A stretch of DNA of 64,000 nucleotides, taken from assembly GCF_009789195.1 (NCBI RefSeq), contig NZ_WSTC01000007.1:124001-188000 (forward strand). The letters run 5' to 3'. A program made the translations under genes and the position numbers. Source of the stretch: Paenibacillus sp. MMS18-CY102 (GTDB lineage: Bacteria; Bacillota; Bacilli; Paenibacillales; Paenibacillaceae). Positions 33,217 to 42,654 of the stretch are shown piece by piece (position 1 is the first letter of the stretch; every line of letters starts with the position of its first letter). Under the pieces are notes generated by a model. It did not search any database. It saw only the letters and a program-made list of their open reading frames with translations, and had not been told where the DNA came from.

Positions 33217-36200
33217 TTAGCGATAGACGTAATTAAATAGGCGGTAGACTAGGACAGCAGCTTCTGCCCGCGTCGTCGTGCGCTTCGGCTCGATTCGATT
33301 ATCGCTGCCTTGCGCCAATCCTGCTTTCACCATCGCCGCAACCGAACTGGACGCATAAGGCGACACCTCCCCGCGATCACCGTACAGCGACAGCTCTAGC
33401 CCGGATGCTGCAGGCAGGCTCCGGCCCGTATGCTTCAAGGCGTTAGCTGCAATGACCAGCATTTCCTGCCTTGTGATTGGCGCGGCCGGGCGGAATTGCC
33501 CATCTCCCCCGCCATTGACGATGCCGAGCGCATAAGCGGCCGACACCGCATCGTAGTAGTAGGCGCGCTCAGACACGTCTTGGAAAGCAGAGCCGCGCGC
33601 CTCTCCTGCCGCTCCGGCCAAGCCAAGCGCCTCGATCACGAGCTTCGTGAAGTCGGCGCGGCTAACGTTCGCTTTCGGCTGGAACGCGCTCGGCGATACG
33701 CCGTTAACGATGCCCTTGGCAGCGAGTGCTTGGATCGCTTGCTTCGCCCAAGCGACTGAGCCTAGATCCTCGAATGCTGGGGCATATTCCGCAACGGCGA
33801 ACCGTCCGGACTGGCTCGTCTCGAACGTCACTTGCCCCGTTGCCGCATCGTAGAAACCGCTTGGCACCAGCACGGCGCGGCCGTTCTCGTCAATGCGCCA
33901 CACGGAAACCGATTCAACGTCCTGCTTCCCGGCCAACTGATAAGAAATACGCACCTGTACAGCTGCATCCGGGTTGCTATACGCTAAAGCCTCTCCACCG
34001 GATATCACCTGCAACTCCAGCACAGGACCGGCGGTTCCTTTCACGTTTGCCTGCTTCGGCAGCCCTGCTTCTGCAATGCTGATCGTGACTGAATCGCGCT
34101 GCATCGCCGCCACATTGTTCGCAAGCATATTCCCCGGAAGCACGAAGCTTCCGATCGGCGTGACAAGCGTGATCCGCTTGTCTTTGCCGCTGCGGCCAAG
34201 AACATCGGCCGGCAGCTCGAACGTGTAGCCCTTCACAGCAGCTGCAGCCGAAGCAGGCAGCGCAATCGCGATAGTCCGGTTGCCATCCACATCTTCGCTC
34301 GTTTGGGCGAAAGCTTGCGTAATCGTTCTCCTATCGACGCTCACCGCAACCTTCCCGTCCACCGGCTGAGAGCCGGATACGTGAATCGTTGCCTGCCCGT
34401 TGCCCGGCTGCGTAATCGGCCATCCCGCCCCGCCGGTTGGCGGCGTTACAGGCGTTGTCGACGCCGCCAATGTCTTCACAGCTAACGTTGGGCCACCGCT
34501 CGACCAGTTGTTCAGTGTATCGGCCGCCTCCACCTTGAAGGCGTACTCCGTATCCGGCTGCAGCCCGTCAACAAACCAGTTCGCGACCGAAGGGGAACCA
34601 ATCAGCTCACCGTTCATGTATACATTGTACAAGCCAATTCCCAACGGATCGGACGCCCCTGTCCACGTTAATGCCATCGACGTAGACGTGATGCCACTCG
34701 CCGTCAGCGAGCTGTTGCCGGACCAGGACGGAGGTGTCGTATCGACCGGAACCGGTATGTCCGGGTCGTTCGTGCGCAGGCTGCTCGGCGTCCGATTGCC
34801 GGTCGCATCCACTGCCTCAATTCGGTAGACAGCCGTACTGTCCGATGCGCCACTTACCGTATAGCTCAACTTATCGCCGTTAACTGATGCGATCCAGCCA
34901 CTGCCGCTGTATATGTCATAGCGGCTGACGCCTTCATTGTCCACCGCCTCGTCCCATTGCAGCTCAGCCCCGCCTGTATCCAGCGATGCCGTCACGCGTG
35001 AGCCCGTCGGCCAGGCAGGCGCAATGCTGTCCTGCGCCAGCGTTCGCACCGGCGCGCTTGCCAACGGAGCTGACGTATTGCCTGCCGCATCGACGGCTAC
35101 GGCCGTGAACGTGTACGCCGTCTTCGCTTCAAGCCCTTGAATGTAGTTGCGCGAAGCGGTGCCTCGCAGCTCCGCCGCCAGCGAATCGCCGCGATAGATG
35201 CGATAAGCGGTTATCCCTGTGTTGTCAACAGCGGCAGGCCATTCCAGCAGCGCGCCCGTATCGCTCAGTTGAGAGACTGCCAGCGTTCTAACGCCCGCCC
35301 ATGTCGGAGATTCAGCGTCTGGGGCAGCCGTCGCGACATGGAAATCAAGCGCCGCCGATTCATTCCCCGCTTTATCTAAGGCGATCAGCTTAAGCGCCGT
35401 AACGGTCCCTGCCGGCAGGCCTTGAATCGTATAAGCTGCCGCATTCCCCGCGATTGTCGCCAACAACTCGCTGCCTGCATATATGCGGTATTGGGCAACG
35501 CTATAGTTATCCTCGGCAGCCGTCCATTGAAGCGATGCGCCGTGGCGGCTCTCCTCCGTCACGATAACCTCGGCGCCTTGCGGCCATGCCGGGACCATAA
35601 CATCCGCACCTGGCGTCGTAACCTGTACCGAAGGGCCGCCCGTGCTTTCCTGCACCGCATCGAACGCCTCAACCCGGAATTCGTACGGGGAGGACGGCGT
35701 CAACCCGGTTGCCGTGAAGGCTGTCCTATCTGCCCCAACCGTGCCGGCGAGCGCGCCGTCCCGGTAGATGCGGTAACCATTAATGCCCCGTTGATCCGAA
35801 GCGCCTGACCAGCTAAGCCTAACGCTGTCCGGCTGCGTATCCGATGCGGCAAGGCTGCCGCCGGTCCATGCTGGCGCGTCGGTATCGGTAGCTGGCGCCT
35901 CGGTGCTTACGGACAAATACGGCCATTGCGCCGCATTCGCAGCTTCCTTGGATGGGAAATCGACGTTCTGGTCGCTCCATGCGTCGTCTTGTACCAGGAA
36001 GCTAACGTATTGGTCCCCGTTTGCTTCCGAAACGACGTAATCGGTGACCGGGACGCTTTTCCAAAACCCCTGATTTCGAATGGCCGAACTGCCGAGCTTC
36101 GTGCCTTGCACCGGTTTATTCGCCCAGTTAATGGACGTCTCCGTCCACTGGTCGCCAGTGGCGTACACATCCATGGCAATGTCCATGTTCGCCGTCTGCA

Positions 36201-39200
36201 CGGCTGACACGTACATATTGAGCGACGCCTCATAAATGTTGCCCGTTACGGCGGATAGCGGGAATTTCATGTACACCCTTCTGTTGTTGCCCGTGTTTTT
36301 GTTCTGCTCGCTGCCGGACACACCCGCTGCATTCTTATAGCGGAGATAATTCAAGTTGTTCGTCGTGCCCGCCCCGCCGAATACGGCAGGCGCTTGCGTG
36401 AAGGCATCGTCGCTCGGATACAGCTTATGCGTTTCCCTTACAAGCCCCTGTGATGTCCGCACGGCCAAATTAGGCCCGCCAGAGGAAACATTGCCGCTGG
36501 CGTCCACTGCCTCGATACGGAACGCATAGGAGCGGTCGGCAGCTAAATTCGCCACAGCGTACGAGGAAACATCGGCAGCAGCCGTACCGAGCAGCGTGCC
36601 GTCCTGATAAATACGGTACTCGGAGACGCCTATGTTATCTTGCGCTGCGGTCCAATTCAGCGTGACGCCGCGATCCGTCAGCACAGCATATTGCAAGCTT
36701 CTCGCGTCCGGCCATGTTGGCGCCTCAGCATCACTGCCCGCCAATGTCGTGGCTGCTACGCTCGGACCGGTGTCCGACCAGTTGTTGCCGGCGTCGCCAG
36801 CCTCCACCCGGAACGTGTACGGTGTATTAGGCTTCAGCCCTTCGACGCGGAATCGTGCCGTATCCGCAGGCAGCGTCACAATCTCTTCATTCCCCTCAAA
36901 CAGCCGGTAAGCCGTAACGCCCCGGTTATCCTGCGCCGATGTCCAAGCGAGCGTCAGCCCATCCGAGGATAGCTCGGAAGCGGTTAAAGCGGGCGCATTC
37001 CACGTTGGGCTTGCCGTATCGCTTGCCCCTAACGTCCGGAATGCGGCAAGCGGTCCGCCTACGGAAATATTGCCGCTCTGATCCTTCACCTCAACGCGAA
37101 CGGTATACGGTGCGTATGCCGCCAATCCCGTCAGCTTATAGCTAAGCTGGTTCGTATCTCCGGCGTATTTGCCGTTCACATAAAGACGGTAGCCTGCCAC
37201 CTCCACGTTATCGACCGCGCGCGGCCAGCTAACCATCGCTTCATGCTGCCTAAGCTCCGTTACCGTCAAATACGAGCCTTTCTTCCAGCCCGGCTTCGTA
37301 TCGTCGTCTCCGGCGGCCGTATTGGCGCGGATCGGCTGGCTCGCCGCTGATTGATTGCCATCGGCGTCAACCGCGACAATCGTGAACGTGTAAGCTTGGC
37401 CCTTCGTCAGGTTCGTCACGTCATATGCGGTTACATCGGAAGGAACCTGCTTCGCCAAGCTGCCGTTTTGATAGATGAGGTAATGATCGACTCCGTTGTT
37501 GTCATAAGCTTCTGGCCATGCCAGCGATACAGAAGTAGGCGACGCTTCCGATGCCATAAAGGAGCTGCCATATGGCCATACCGGAGCGGTAATGTCTGCG
37601 CCAGCATTCGGGATAGGGAGCGGCACGAACGGCTTAAGCTCGTTGTTCGATTGCTCCCCGAGCGTAATGGTAACCTTGTTAGCTCCCCCTTTCGCCAGCG
37701 ACGCATGCAGCGTCTGCACCTCTCCGCCATAGCTCATCGTCACGTCATATTCGCCATAAAAGCCGCGCGTCTTATACGAGCCGTTCGCATCAGTAGCGCC
37801 CTGCACATCCGTCCACCACTCATCATAGATAAGCCTGCGCCATTCTTCGCCTGACGGCTTTAGCGTCCAATCGGCACGGAACAGCGGCGCGTTATTTTGC
37901 CAATGCGCACCGTCCCAGAAACCCCACATCATAAAGGATTCCACGTTCGGGTGGCTGAAAGCAGCAATCAAAATATCCCGTGTAAACTGTGCTTGAATAT
38001 CCTCGCGCGGTGAGTTCATATCGAACTCAGTGATAGCAATTTCATTGGCATATTGGGTGAAATGCGTAAGCTGATCGTAAAATTTCATCGGGCTCACTGG
38101 CGTGCTGCCAAAATGCGCTTGAATGCCGATGCCGTCCAGTGGCGCGCCTTGATCCTTCATCACCTGAAGGAAATTGGAAAACTGCCCGATGACCGGCGCG
38201 TCCAGCCCCAAGATTTGCGTCTCGTTAATGTACAGCTTGGCGTTCGGATCGGCCTCCTTGGCATATTTCAGCCAGTCGGCGGCAATCGTATCCCCATAAA
38301 CGCCGCGAATCATCTTATTGGCGGTCGGCTCGTTAATAACGTCCCAATCATAGAGACGCCCTTTGAAGTAGCCCGCTACTTCGTCCATATGGTCCCGAAT
38401 GCGCTTGTTCAACGCCTCTTTATCGCCAACCATTCCGGGAATATCACTCGGCACACGGGTCTGCCCGTCCCAAATAAGCGTATGCCCGCGCACGTCGAAC
38501 CCGTTCTCGCCCAGCCAATTGTACAGCCGAGCCGCGCGCGCCTTATCGCCCTCCCACCACGGCCACTTCTGCTCATTCTCCATGACAACCGCGTTGAAAT
38601 TTTCTTTCAGCTTGTTCCGGTACATTTCCGCATCCGCGCCTGTTCCAAAAATCATGCTGCTGTTCACCGCGGTACCGAAATGAAAATCATGTTTGGTCAT
38701 TGCAACATGCACATCAGCGCCTTGAACCGGCTTTCCGTCTTTATCCAGCACGACAACCTCAAGGTCGCCCTTTCGGTATTGCTCGATACGCTGATCGGCT
38801 TCTGCGCGCCATGGCGCGTCCGGCTCCATTCCCTCGTAATAAACCGGCGTGCTCGGCAAATCGTCGATCGTTACCGCCTTCTTGTAATTGACCGCCTGCA
38901 GCCCGGCGATCTCAATGACCTGCGGCTTATAGCCGAACCGCAGCGTCACCTGCGACTGGTCCGCCTCCATCAATAGCGCCGCCTTGATCGGCACGAAAAA
39001 CTGCTTCCACTGCGGCGGAATCGACATCGTTTCCTTAATCGATTTCTCCCAAGTGCCTTCGCGCTCCATGACGAGCGTCACCTTGCCCTCTGCCGTCTCA
39101 TGCGTCGAGCTGATCGTCCGGGCGTAGAAGCTCGCGAGAATGACGTCATCCTTCTCAATCGCTGCATGAATCGGCATTTCGAGCTGCAGCAAATAGTCCG

Positions 39201-39456
39201 CAGACGGCTCTGCCGCCGTCGTGAGGCGCAGTGCCTCCGTGAACGGCTCGCCCTGCACGGCGGATTTTCCGATGCTGCCGTATGCAGGGGCTTCCGGATT
39301 CAAAATGCCCTCGTCGATATTCGCCTGCGACAAAATAACTTCGCCAGGCGGAAGCTGCCCGGCCGTCATCGCTTGCGCCTGCAACGTGTACAACGGCTGT
39401 AGCGCCAATAGCGCTGTCAGCATGAAAGCGAGTATCGTTTTATATTTTTTGATCAT
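33217..39456 (-). CDS. Giant cell-surface GH10 enzyme with FN3, CBM-like and SLH domains
   Basis: GH10 enzymes are mostly endo-xylanases. The 2079-residue product has, in order: signal peptide (cleavage after QAQA), a CBM4/9-like region to about 195, the GH10 barrel (about 215-545) with acid/base Glu in DWDVINEPT (about 376) and nucleophile in IAITEFDM (about 477), a small carboxypeptidase-regulatory-like beta domain, four FN3 repeats, a DNRLRE/CBM96-like module (about residues 1000-1170, RVYMKFPLSAV...WANKPVQG), five more FN3, a 250-residue linker domain and three SLH domains that tether it to the cell wall. The usual GH10 HTLVWH reads HTLIWD here. The ATG at 39456 has GAGAGG nine nt upstream. 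A cre site lies at 39587. Confidence 0.93.
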   Translation of the reverse strand: MIKKYKTILAFMLTALLALQPLYTLQAQAMTAGQLPPGEVILSQANIDEGILNPEAPAYGSIGKSAVQGEPFTEALRLTTAAEPSADYLLQLEMPIHAAIEKDDVILASFYARTISSTHETAEGKVTLVMEREGTWEKSIKETMSIPPQWKQFFVPIKAALLMEADQSQVTLRFGYKPQVIEIAGLQAVNYKKAVTIDDLPSTPVYYEGMEPDAPWRAEADQRIEQYRKGDLEVVVLDKDGKPVQGADVHVAMTKHDFHFGTAVNSSMIFGTGADAEMYRNKLKENFNAVVMENEQKWPWWEGDKARAARLYNWLGENGFDVRGHTLIWDGQTRVPSDIPGMVGDKEALNKRIRDHMDEVAGYFKGRLYDWDVINEPTANKMIRGVYGDTIAADWLKYAKEADPNAKLYINETQILGLDAPVIGQFSNFLQVMKDQGAPLDGIGIQAHFGSTPVSPMKFYDQLTHFTQYANEIAITEFDMNSPREDIQAQFTRDILIAAFSHPNVESFMMWGFWDGAHWQNNAPLFRADWTLKPSGEEWRRLIYDEWWTDVQGATDANGSYKTRGFYGEYDVTMSYGGEVQTLHASLAKGGANKVTITLGEQSNNELKPFVPLPIPNAGADITAPVWPYGSSFMASEASPTSVSLAWPEAYDNNGVDHYLIYQNGSLAKQVPSDVTAYDVTNLTKGQAYTFTIVAVDADGNQSAASQPIRANTAAGDDDTKPGWKKGSYLTVTELRQHEAMVSWPRAVDNVEVAGYRLYVNGKYAGDTNQLSYKLTGLAAYAPYTVRVEVKDQSGNISVGGPLAAFRTLGASDTASPTWNAPALTASELSSDGLTLAWTSAQDNRGVTAYRLFEGNEEIVTLPADTARFRVEGLKPNTPYTFRVEAGDAGNNWSDTGPSVAATTLAGSDAEAPTWPDARSLQYAVLTDRGVTLNWTAAQDNIGVSEYRIYQDGTLLGTAAADVSSYAVANLAADRSYAFRIEAVDASGNVSSGGPNLAVRTSQGLVRETHKLYPSDDAFTQAPAVFGGAGTTNNLNYLRYKNAAGVSGSEQNKNTGNNRRVYMKFPLSAVTGNIYEASLNMYVSAVQTANMDIAMDVYATGDQWTETSINWANKPVQGTKLGSSAIRNQGFWKSVPVTDYVVSEANGDQYVSFLVQDDAWSDQNVDFPSKEAANAAQWPYLSVSTEAPATDTDAPAWTGGSLAASDTQPDSVRLSWSGASDQRGINGYRIYRDGALAGTVGADRTAFTATGLTPSSPYEFRVEAFDAVQESTGGPSVQVTTPGADVMVPAWPQGAEVIVTEESRHGASLQWTAAEDNYSVAQYRIYAGSELLATIAGNAAAYTIQGLPAGTVTALKLIALDKAGNESAALDFHVATAAPDAESPTWAGVRTLAVSQLSDTGALLEWPAAVDNTGITAYRIYRGDSLAAELRGTASRNYIQGLEAKTAYTFTAVAVDAAGNTSAPLASAPVRTLAQDSIAPAWPTGSRVTASLDTGGAELQWDEAVDNEGVSRYDIYSGSGWIASVNGDKLSYTVSGASDSTAVYRIEAVDATGNRTPSSLRTNDPDIPVPVDTTPPSWSGNSSLTASGITSTSMALTWTGASDPLGIGLYNVYMNGELIGSPSVANWFVDGLQPDTEYAFKVEAADTLNNWSSGGPTLAVKTLAASTTPVTPPTGGAGWPITQPGNGQATIHVSGSQPVDGKVAVSVDRRTITQAFAQTSEDVDGNRTIAIALPASAAAAVKGYTFELPADVLGRSGKDKRITLVTPIGSFVLPGNMLANNVAAMQRDSVTISIAEAGLPKQANVKGTAGPVLELQVISGGEALAYSNPDAAVQVRISYQLAGKQDVESVSVWRIDENGRAVLVPSGFYDAATGQVTFETSQSGRFAVAEYAPAFEDLGSVAWAKQAIQALAAKGIVNGVSPSAFQPKANVSRADFTKLVIEALGLAGAAGEARGSAFQDVSERAYYYDAVSAAYALGIVNGGGDGQFRPAAPITRQEMLVIAANALKHTGRSLPAASGLELSLYGDRGEVSPYASSSVAAMVKAGLAQGSDNRIEPKRTTTRAEAAVLVYRLFNYVYR

Positions 39457-39650
39457 ATTGCTCATCCTCTCGTTCGATGGTTGATGCCGGATAATCTTGA
39501 ATAAATCCGCTAACTGCTTCTGTTGCTAACGCTAACGCGGATGCTGGCACTGACGTTGGCTCACCCCCCTCATCCCAACCAGTAATTGTAAGCGCATTCA
39601 AATCTCTTTTTAAAAGAAACAGGCCACTGGGGACCTGTCCGCAACTATTG
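39457..39650. other. Promoter region of the GH10 gene
   Basis: This 194-nt gap holds a cre site (39587-39600) and three GCTAAC copies close together near 39510-39535. A TACAAT on the minus strand inside the cre could be the -10. Reading frames through it have no ribosome site or similarity. Confidence 0.5.
39587..39600 (-). promoter_or_regulatory. CcpA cre site upstream of GH10
   Basis: The minus strand reads TGAATGCGCTTACA, 13 of 14 to the consensus TGWAANCGNTNWCA and close to a perfect palindrome. It lies 131 nt before the GH10 start and would suit glucose repression. Confidence 0.7.
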
Positions 39651-41513
39651 CTAGGTGCCAATCGCAATCGACCAACTGCTTCTGCCGCTGCCGCTGTCGT
39701 CGCCGTACTGAATAACAATGCTGTCCGGCTTCACTAGAACGCTTGGCAGGTTCACCCAACCATCTTCTGCCGCCATCTCAGCCATTTTTCCGCCAAATAC
39801 AGCCGCAGCCAGCCAATGCTCGCCCGGCGGAAGATAGCCCTTCAGCGTCGGGATGCCCGTCCTGCGATGCAGCAAATTCGTATTCGGCATTGCCTCAATG
39901 TTCAGTGCCTCCCGCTCGCCCAGCAGGTTAACGATGCCGCTGGCTAGTCCCGATTGCTTCAGCATAATGCGATCGCGCCCAAGCTCTTCTCCCTCCCCCG
40001 CCAGCGCCGGACGCAGCTCTGCGCGCGGAATTGCAAAACCGCCCTCGGCCGCGAACAGCCCCCGGCCCGTCCGCACGCGGTGCACCCGGACATGCCACGG
40101 CAGACCTGGAAGCAGCCACGTTTCCACCTCGACATCCCGCCAAGCCCGCCACCTCGCGTAGATGGCTTGCTCCTCCACGCGATACGCTTCGCATTGGCGG
40201 CGTCCCCTGTAATAATCGTCTTCTTCGCTAAACGCCAGCATCGAGTCGAAGGCCCCTTGCGCCAGCCCAAGACCGCCGTTGCTGACGCTGAATCCGAATA
40301 AATTCGAATAGGCGAATTTCTCGTATTTTGCAGACGCGGCAACCGGCTCAAACGCCGCATATTGTCCGGCTGTGAAGGCGGCAACATGCCCATCCTTCCG
40401 GCAGACGGCCATATGCGGATGCGGCTGCACGGCGCGAGCGTTCAGCTTCGGCAGCGGCTTCGCCTCCGCCGTCCAGAACGGATGCCCGTCATCCAGCGCC
40501 AGCGGAAGAAAAGCTTTCAACGCCCAGTACGGCGAGCCTTGCGCGTTGTACTCCTCCGCCATGTGCATGTTCGGATAGGCGTACCCGATCGTGAGGAGCC
40601 CTTCCTTCGTATAGATCGGCTGCTTCAGCCACCAGTCCAGATTGCGAAGCGCCAGCCCTTTGATAACGCCCCATTCGAACGCCTCTACGCCGGCAAAAGC
40701 AAGCGCGCCCCAGAACGCCGATTGCGCGAACCGGTACGTCAAGCTCCGGCCGAAGGGCAGCGCCGAGCCATCCTCGGCAAACCAGTAGATGAAATCCTGC
40801 GCAAACAATCGCGCCCGCTCTTTAAACCGCTTGCAGCGTTCTGGATCCTCACCAGCCATCACCCCGGCATAGACCAACGCATAGTAGTGCATTGCGAACG
40901 CGATATAATAGTCGCGCTGCTCCGTCTTGCCGTCCGCATACCATCCGTCGCCCAAGTAGCATTCGTCGATAAAGGCAAGCGCTTGGTTCATCGCCGCCTC
41001 GCCGTAAGGCGCACCGACCTTCTTTAACCCAAGATTCACAAGGACAATAAAGAAACGCCAATTGTTTTGCGGCATGTCATGGCGATTGATCTGATCCAGC
41101 CACGCCGCAAGCTGTGTGCGCTCCTGCTCGTCCAGCGGAGCCCAGATGCGGTCCGGCGTTAATAACAATGCCAGCCCGATCGCCGCCATCTCGACGAACC
41201 GTTGGTCCGTATCCCCCGTTGTCCCCCAGTACTCCGCATGCGCGGGATTCGTGCCGTTGCGGAAGCCTTCGGCATATGCATCCCACAAGTCCGTTTCGCC
41301 GCCTCCCGCCGCAAGCGGAACCAATCCCCATAACGGTCTTGCGAACGCCTCCATCCGCGCTATGCCGTCCTCGTACTTCGCGCCGGTATCCGCAAGGTGA
41401 AGCCCTGCCCTGCCTTCGCTGTAATACGGGCGCAGCGGATCGCATAACCGCAGCAGCGCTTGTTGTGCGTCCCTTTTCGTCCGTAATTCGTTCGCCTCGA
41501 TCGTCTTCGTCAT
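39651..41513 (-). CDS. DUF2264 family protein
   Basis: The 620-residue protein has no signal peptide and reads as a DUF2264 protein: an (alpha/alpha) toroid N-terminal half (YYSEGRAGLHLADTGAKYEDGIARMEAFARPLWGL..., EYWGTTGDTDQRFVEMAAIGLAL, NNWRFFIVLVNLGL) and a beta-rich C-terminal half, an arrangement shared with polysaccharide lyases and hydrolases of the heparinase type. Catalytic residues are not established. It lies beside an AraC gene and the divergent GH88-Kdu operon, so a part in breaking down uronate-containing glycans is a fair inference, possibly supplying unsaturated uronosyl oligosaccharides. Confidence 0.82.
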   Translation of the reverse strand: MTKTIEANELRTKRDAQQALLRLCDPLRPYYSEGRAGLHLADTGAKYEDGIARMEAFARPLWGLVPLAAGGGETDLWDAYAEGFRNGTNPAHAEYWGTTGDTDQRFVEMAAIGLALLLTPDRIWAPLDEQERTQLAAWLDQINRHDMPQNNWRFFIVLVNLGLKKVGAPYGEAAMNQALAFIDECYLGDGWYADGKTEQRDYYIAFAMHYYALVYAGVMAGEDPERCKRFKERARLFAQDFIYWFAEDGSALPFGRSLTYRFAQSAFWGALAFAGVEAFEWGVIKGLALRNLDWWLKQPIYTKEGLLTIGYAYPNMHMAEEYNAQGSPYWALKAFLPLALDDGHPFWTAEAKPLPKLNARAVQPHPHMAVCRKDGHVAAFTAGQYAAFEPVAASAKYEKFAYSNLFGFSVSNGGLGLAQGAFDSMLAFSEEDDYYRGRRQCEAYRVEEQAIYARWRAWRDVEVETWLLPGLPWHVRVHRVRTGRGLFAAEGGFAIPRAELRPALAGEGEELGRDRIMLKQSGLASGIVNLLGEREALNIEAMPNTNLLHRRTGIPTLKGYLPPGEHWLAAAVFGGKMAEMAAEDGWVNLPSVLVKPDSIVIQYGDDSGSGRSSWSIAIGT

Positions 41514-41639
41514 CTGTTCGCTCCTTTAGACGTACATGCCAGCAAGCCGGCCTCTTGATTTCTATAGTAGGGAGCAAACGGGAGCGATTTAAGAAACAAC
41601 TCTGACTCATTTGAAAATTTTCTTACTTGTTGTTGGTGC

Positions 41640-41673
41640 AAAAAAATAAACCCGCGATGCAATCGCTAGGTTT
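41640..41673 (-). terminator. Terminator of the AraC gene
   Basis: AAACC/GGTTT and GCGAT/ATCGC stems with a 3-nt loop (41648-41673) overlap the stop codon and are followed by seven T. Confidence 0.7.
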
Positions 41674-42544
41674 GGGCAGCGTTTCGTTTGTATTTGTAAG
41701 GTGTGGAGCCAACAACCTTTTTGAACGCACGGATGAAATAGGACGTATTGGACAAGCCAACGCGTTCGCCAACGATACGGATGGGCAAATCCGTCGTTTG
41801 CAGCAAACGGCAGGCCTCCTTCATTCGCCGCGCTGCTATGTAATCAGTCAAGCTGCTGCCGGTCTCTCTCTGGAACACGCGGGAAACGTACGCTTTGGAC
41901 AAATGCAGTTCCTCGGACAGCCGCTCCAGCTCGAACGCTTCACTATAGTGCGCCTCGACCCATTGCATAATCACTTCCGAATAACGAAGCGTCCTTGCGC
42001 TCGCATTACCCGGCTGCATAGCTGCCAATCGGCGGTTCACTGCGGACAAAAACTGCAATAGCAGCAACGCCGCCTCCTCGTCGTCGTTCGCCCGCTGCTT
42101 CCCTTGCGCCTGCGATCGTGTCCGGCTGAACGCTTCGCACGCGGGCAGGAGCACGTCAAGCTCCTCCGTCATGTCGAACGCCTGCTCCGTCATCATCCCT
42201 TGCTTCAGCTTCATATACAACTGATGCAGGTGCGGAAAAGGGGCCAGTCCCCGCTCAAGCGGCGCGGGATCAAAATGAAACACCGTCCGCACATACGGCG
42301 TTGCAGTATCAGCCTCGACAAATACATTGTGCAATTGAAACGGCTGAAAAAAGAACAGCATCCCTCTACGGATATCATAGGTTTGCTGATTGACGATTAC
42401 TTTGCCGACGCCTTCGTGAACGAGCAGCAGCTCGCATCCCTGATGCCAGTGGTAATACCCTTTGAAATGCTCGGTGGAACGCATCGCATGCGCCCATAAG
42501 CACGGCTTCCCTTGAAATTGCAGCAACTCGAATAGCCGGTTCAT
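41666..42544 (-). CDS. AraC-family regulator with cupin sensor domain
   Basis: The 292-residue protein has an N-terminal cupin-like ligand domain (GYYHWHQGCELLLVHEGVGKVIVN, MLFFFQPFQLHNV) and a C-terminal AraC double helix-turn-helix (ELERLSEELHLSKAYVSRVFQRE and IRIVGERVGLSNTSYFIRAFKKVVG). It is divergent from the GH88-kduI-kduD-kdgK operon with 110 nt between starts, whose promoter has a good -10 but a weak -35, as expected for an activated promoter. Control of that operon, and of DUF2264 downstream, is likely. Start follows GAGGGGGAGG. Confidence 0.92.
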   Translation of the reverse strand: MNRLFELLQFQGKPCLWAHAMRSTEHFKGYYHWHQGCELLLVHEGVGKVIVNQQTYDIRRGMLFFFQPFQLHNVFVEADTATPYVRTVFHFDPAPLERGLAPFPHLHQLYMKLKQGMMTEQAFDMTEELDVLLPACEAFSRTRSQAQGKQRANDDEEAALLLLQFLSAVNRRLAAMQPGNASARTLRYSEVIMQWVEAHYSEAFELERLSEELHLSKAYVSRVFQRETGSSLTDYIAARRMKEACRLLQTTDLPIRIVGERVGLSNTSYFIRAFKKVVGSTPYKYKRNAAQT

Positions 42545-42618
42545 AGCCTCCCCCTCATTAGGACAATAGAACGGTATTTTTAATCATTGTACTGCAACTT
42601 CCCCCTCCCTCCAACCTC

Positions 42619-42624
42619 TATAAT
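42619..42624 (+). promoter_or_regulatory. -10 element of the GH88-kdu operon
   Basis: TATAAT stands 30 nt before the GH88 ATG; no TTGACA-like -35 is found at 16-18 nt, suggesting dependence on an activator. AAGGAGG follows at 42641. Confidence 0.5.
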
Positions 42625-42654
42625 CATCCATAACGACAAGAAGGAGGAATTGAA

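Noticed and set aside
33430-39402. Many plus-strand frames inside the GH10/FN3 gene
   Set aside because: They reflect GC-rich codon usage of a repetitive gene read backwards.
39440-39718. 92-residue minus frame bridging DUF2264 and GH10
   Set aside because: Its start is inside DUF2264, it has no ribosome site, and its middle covers the cre site and promoter region.
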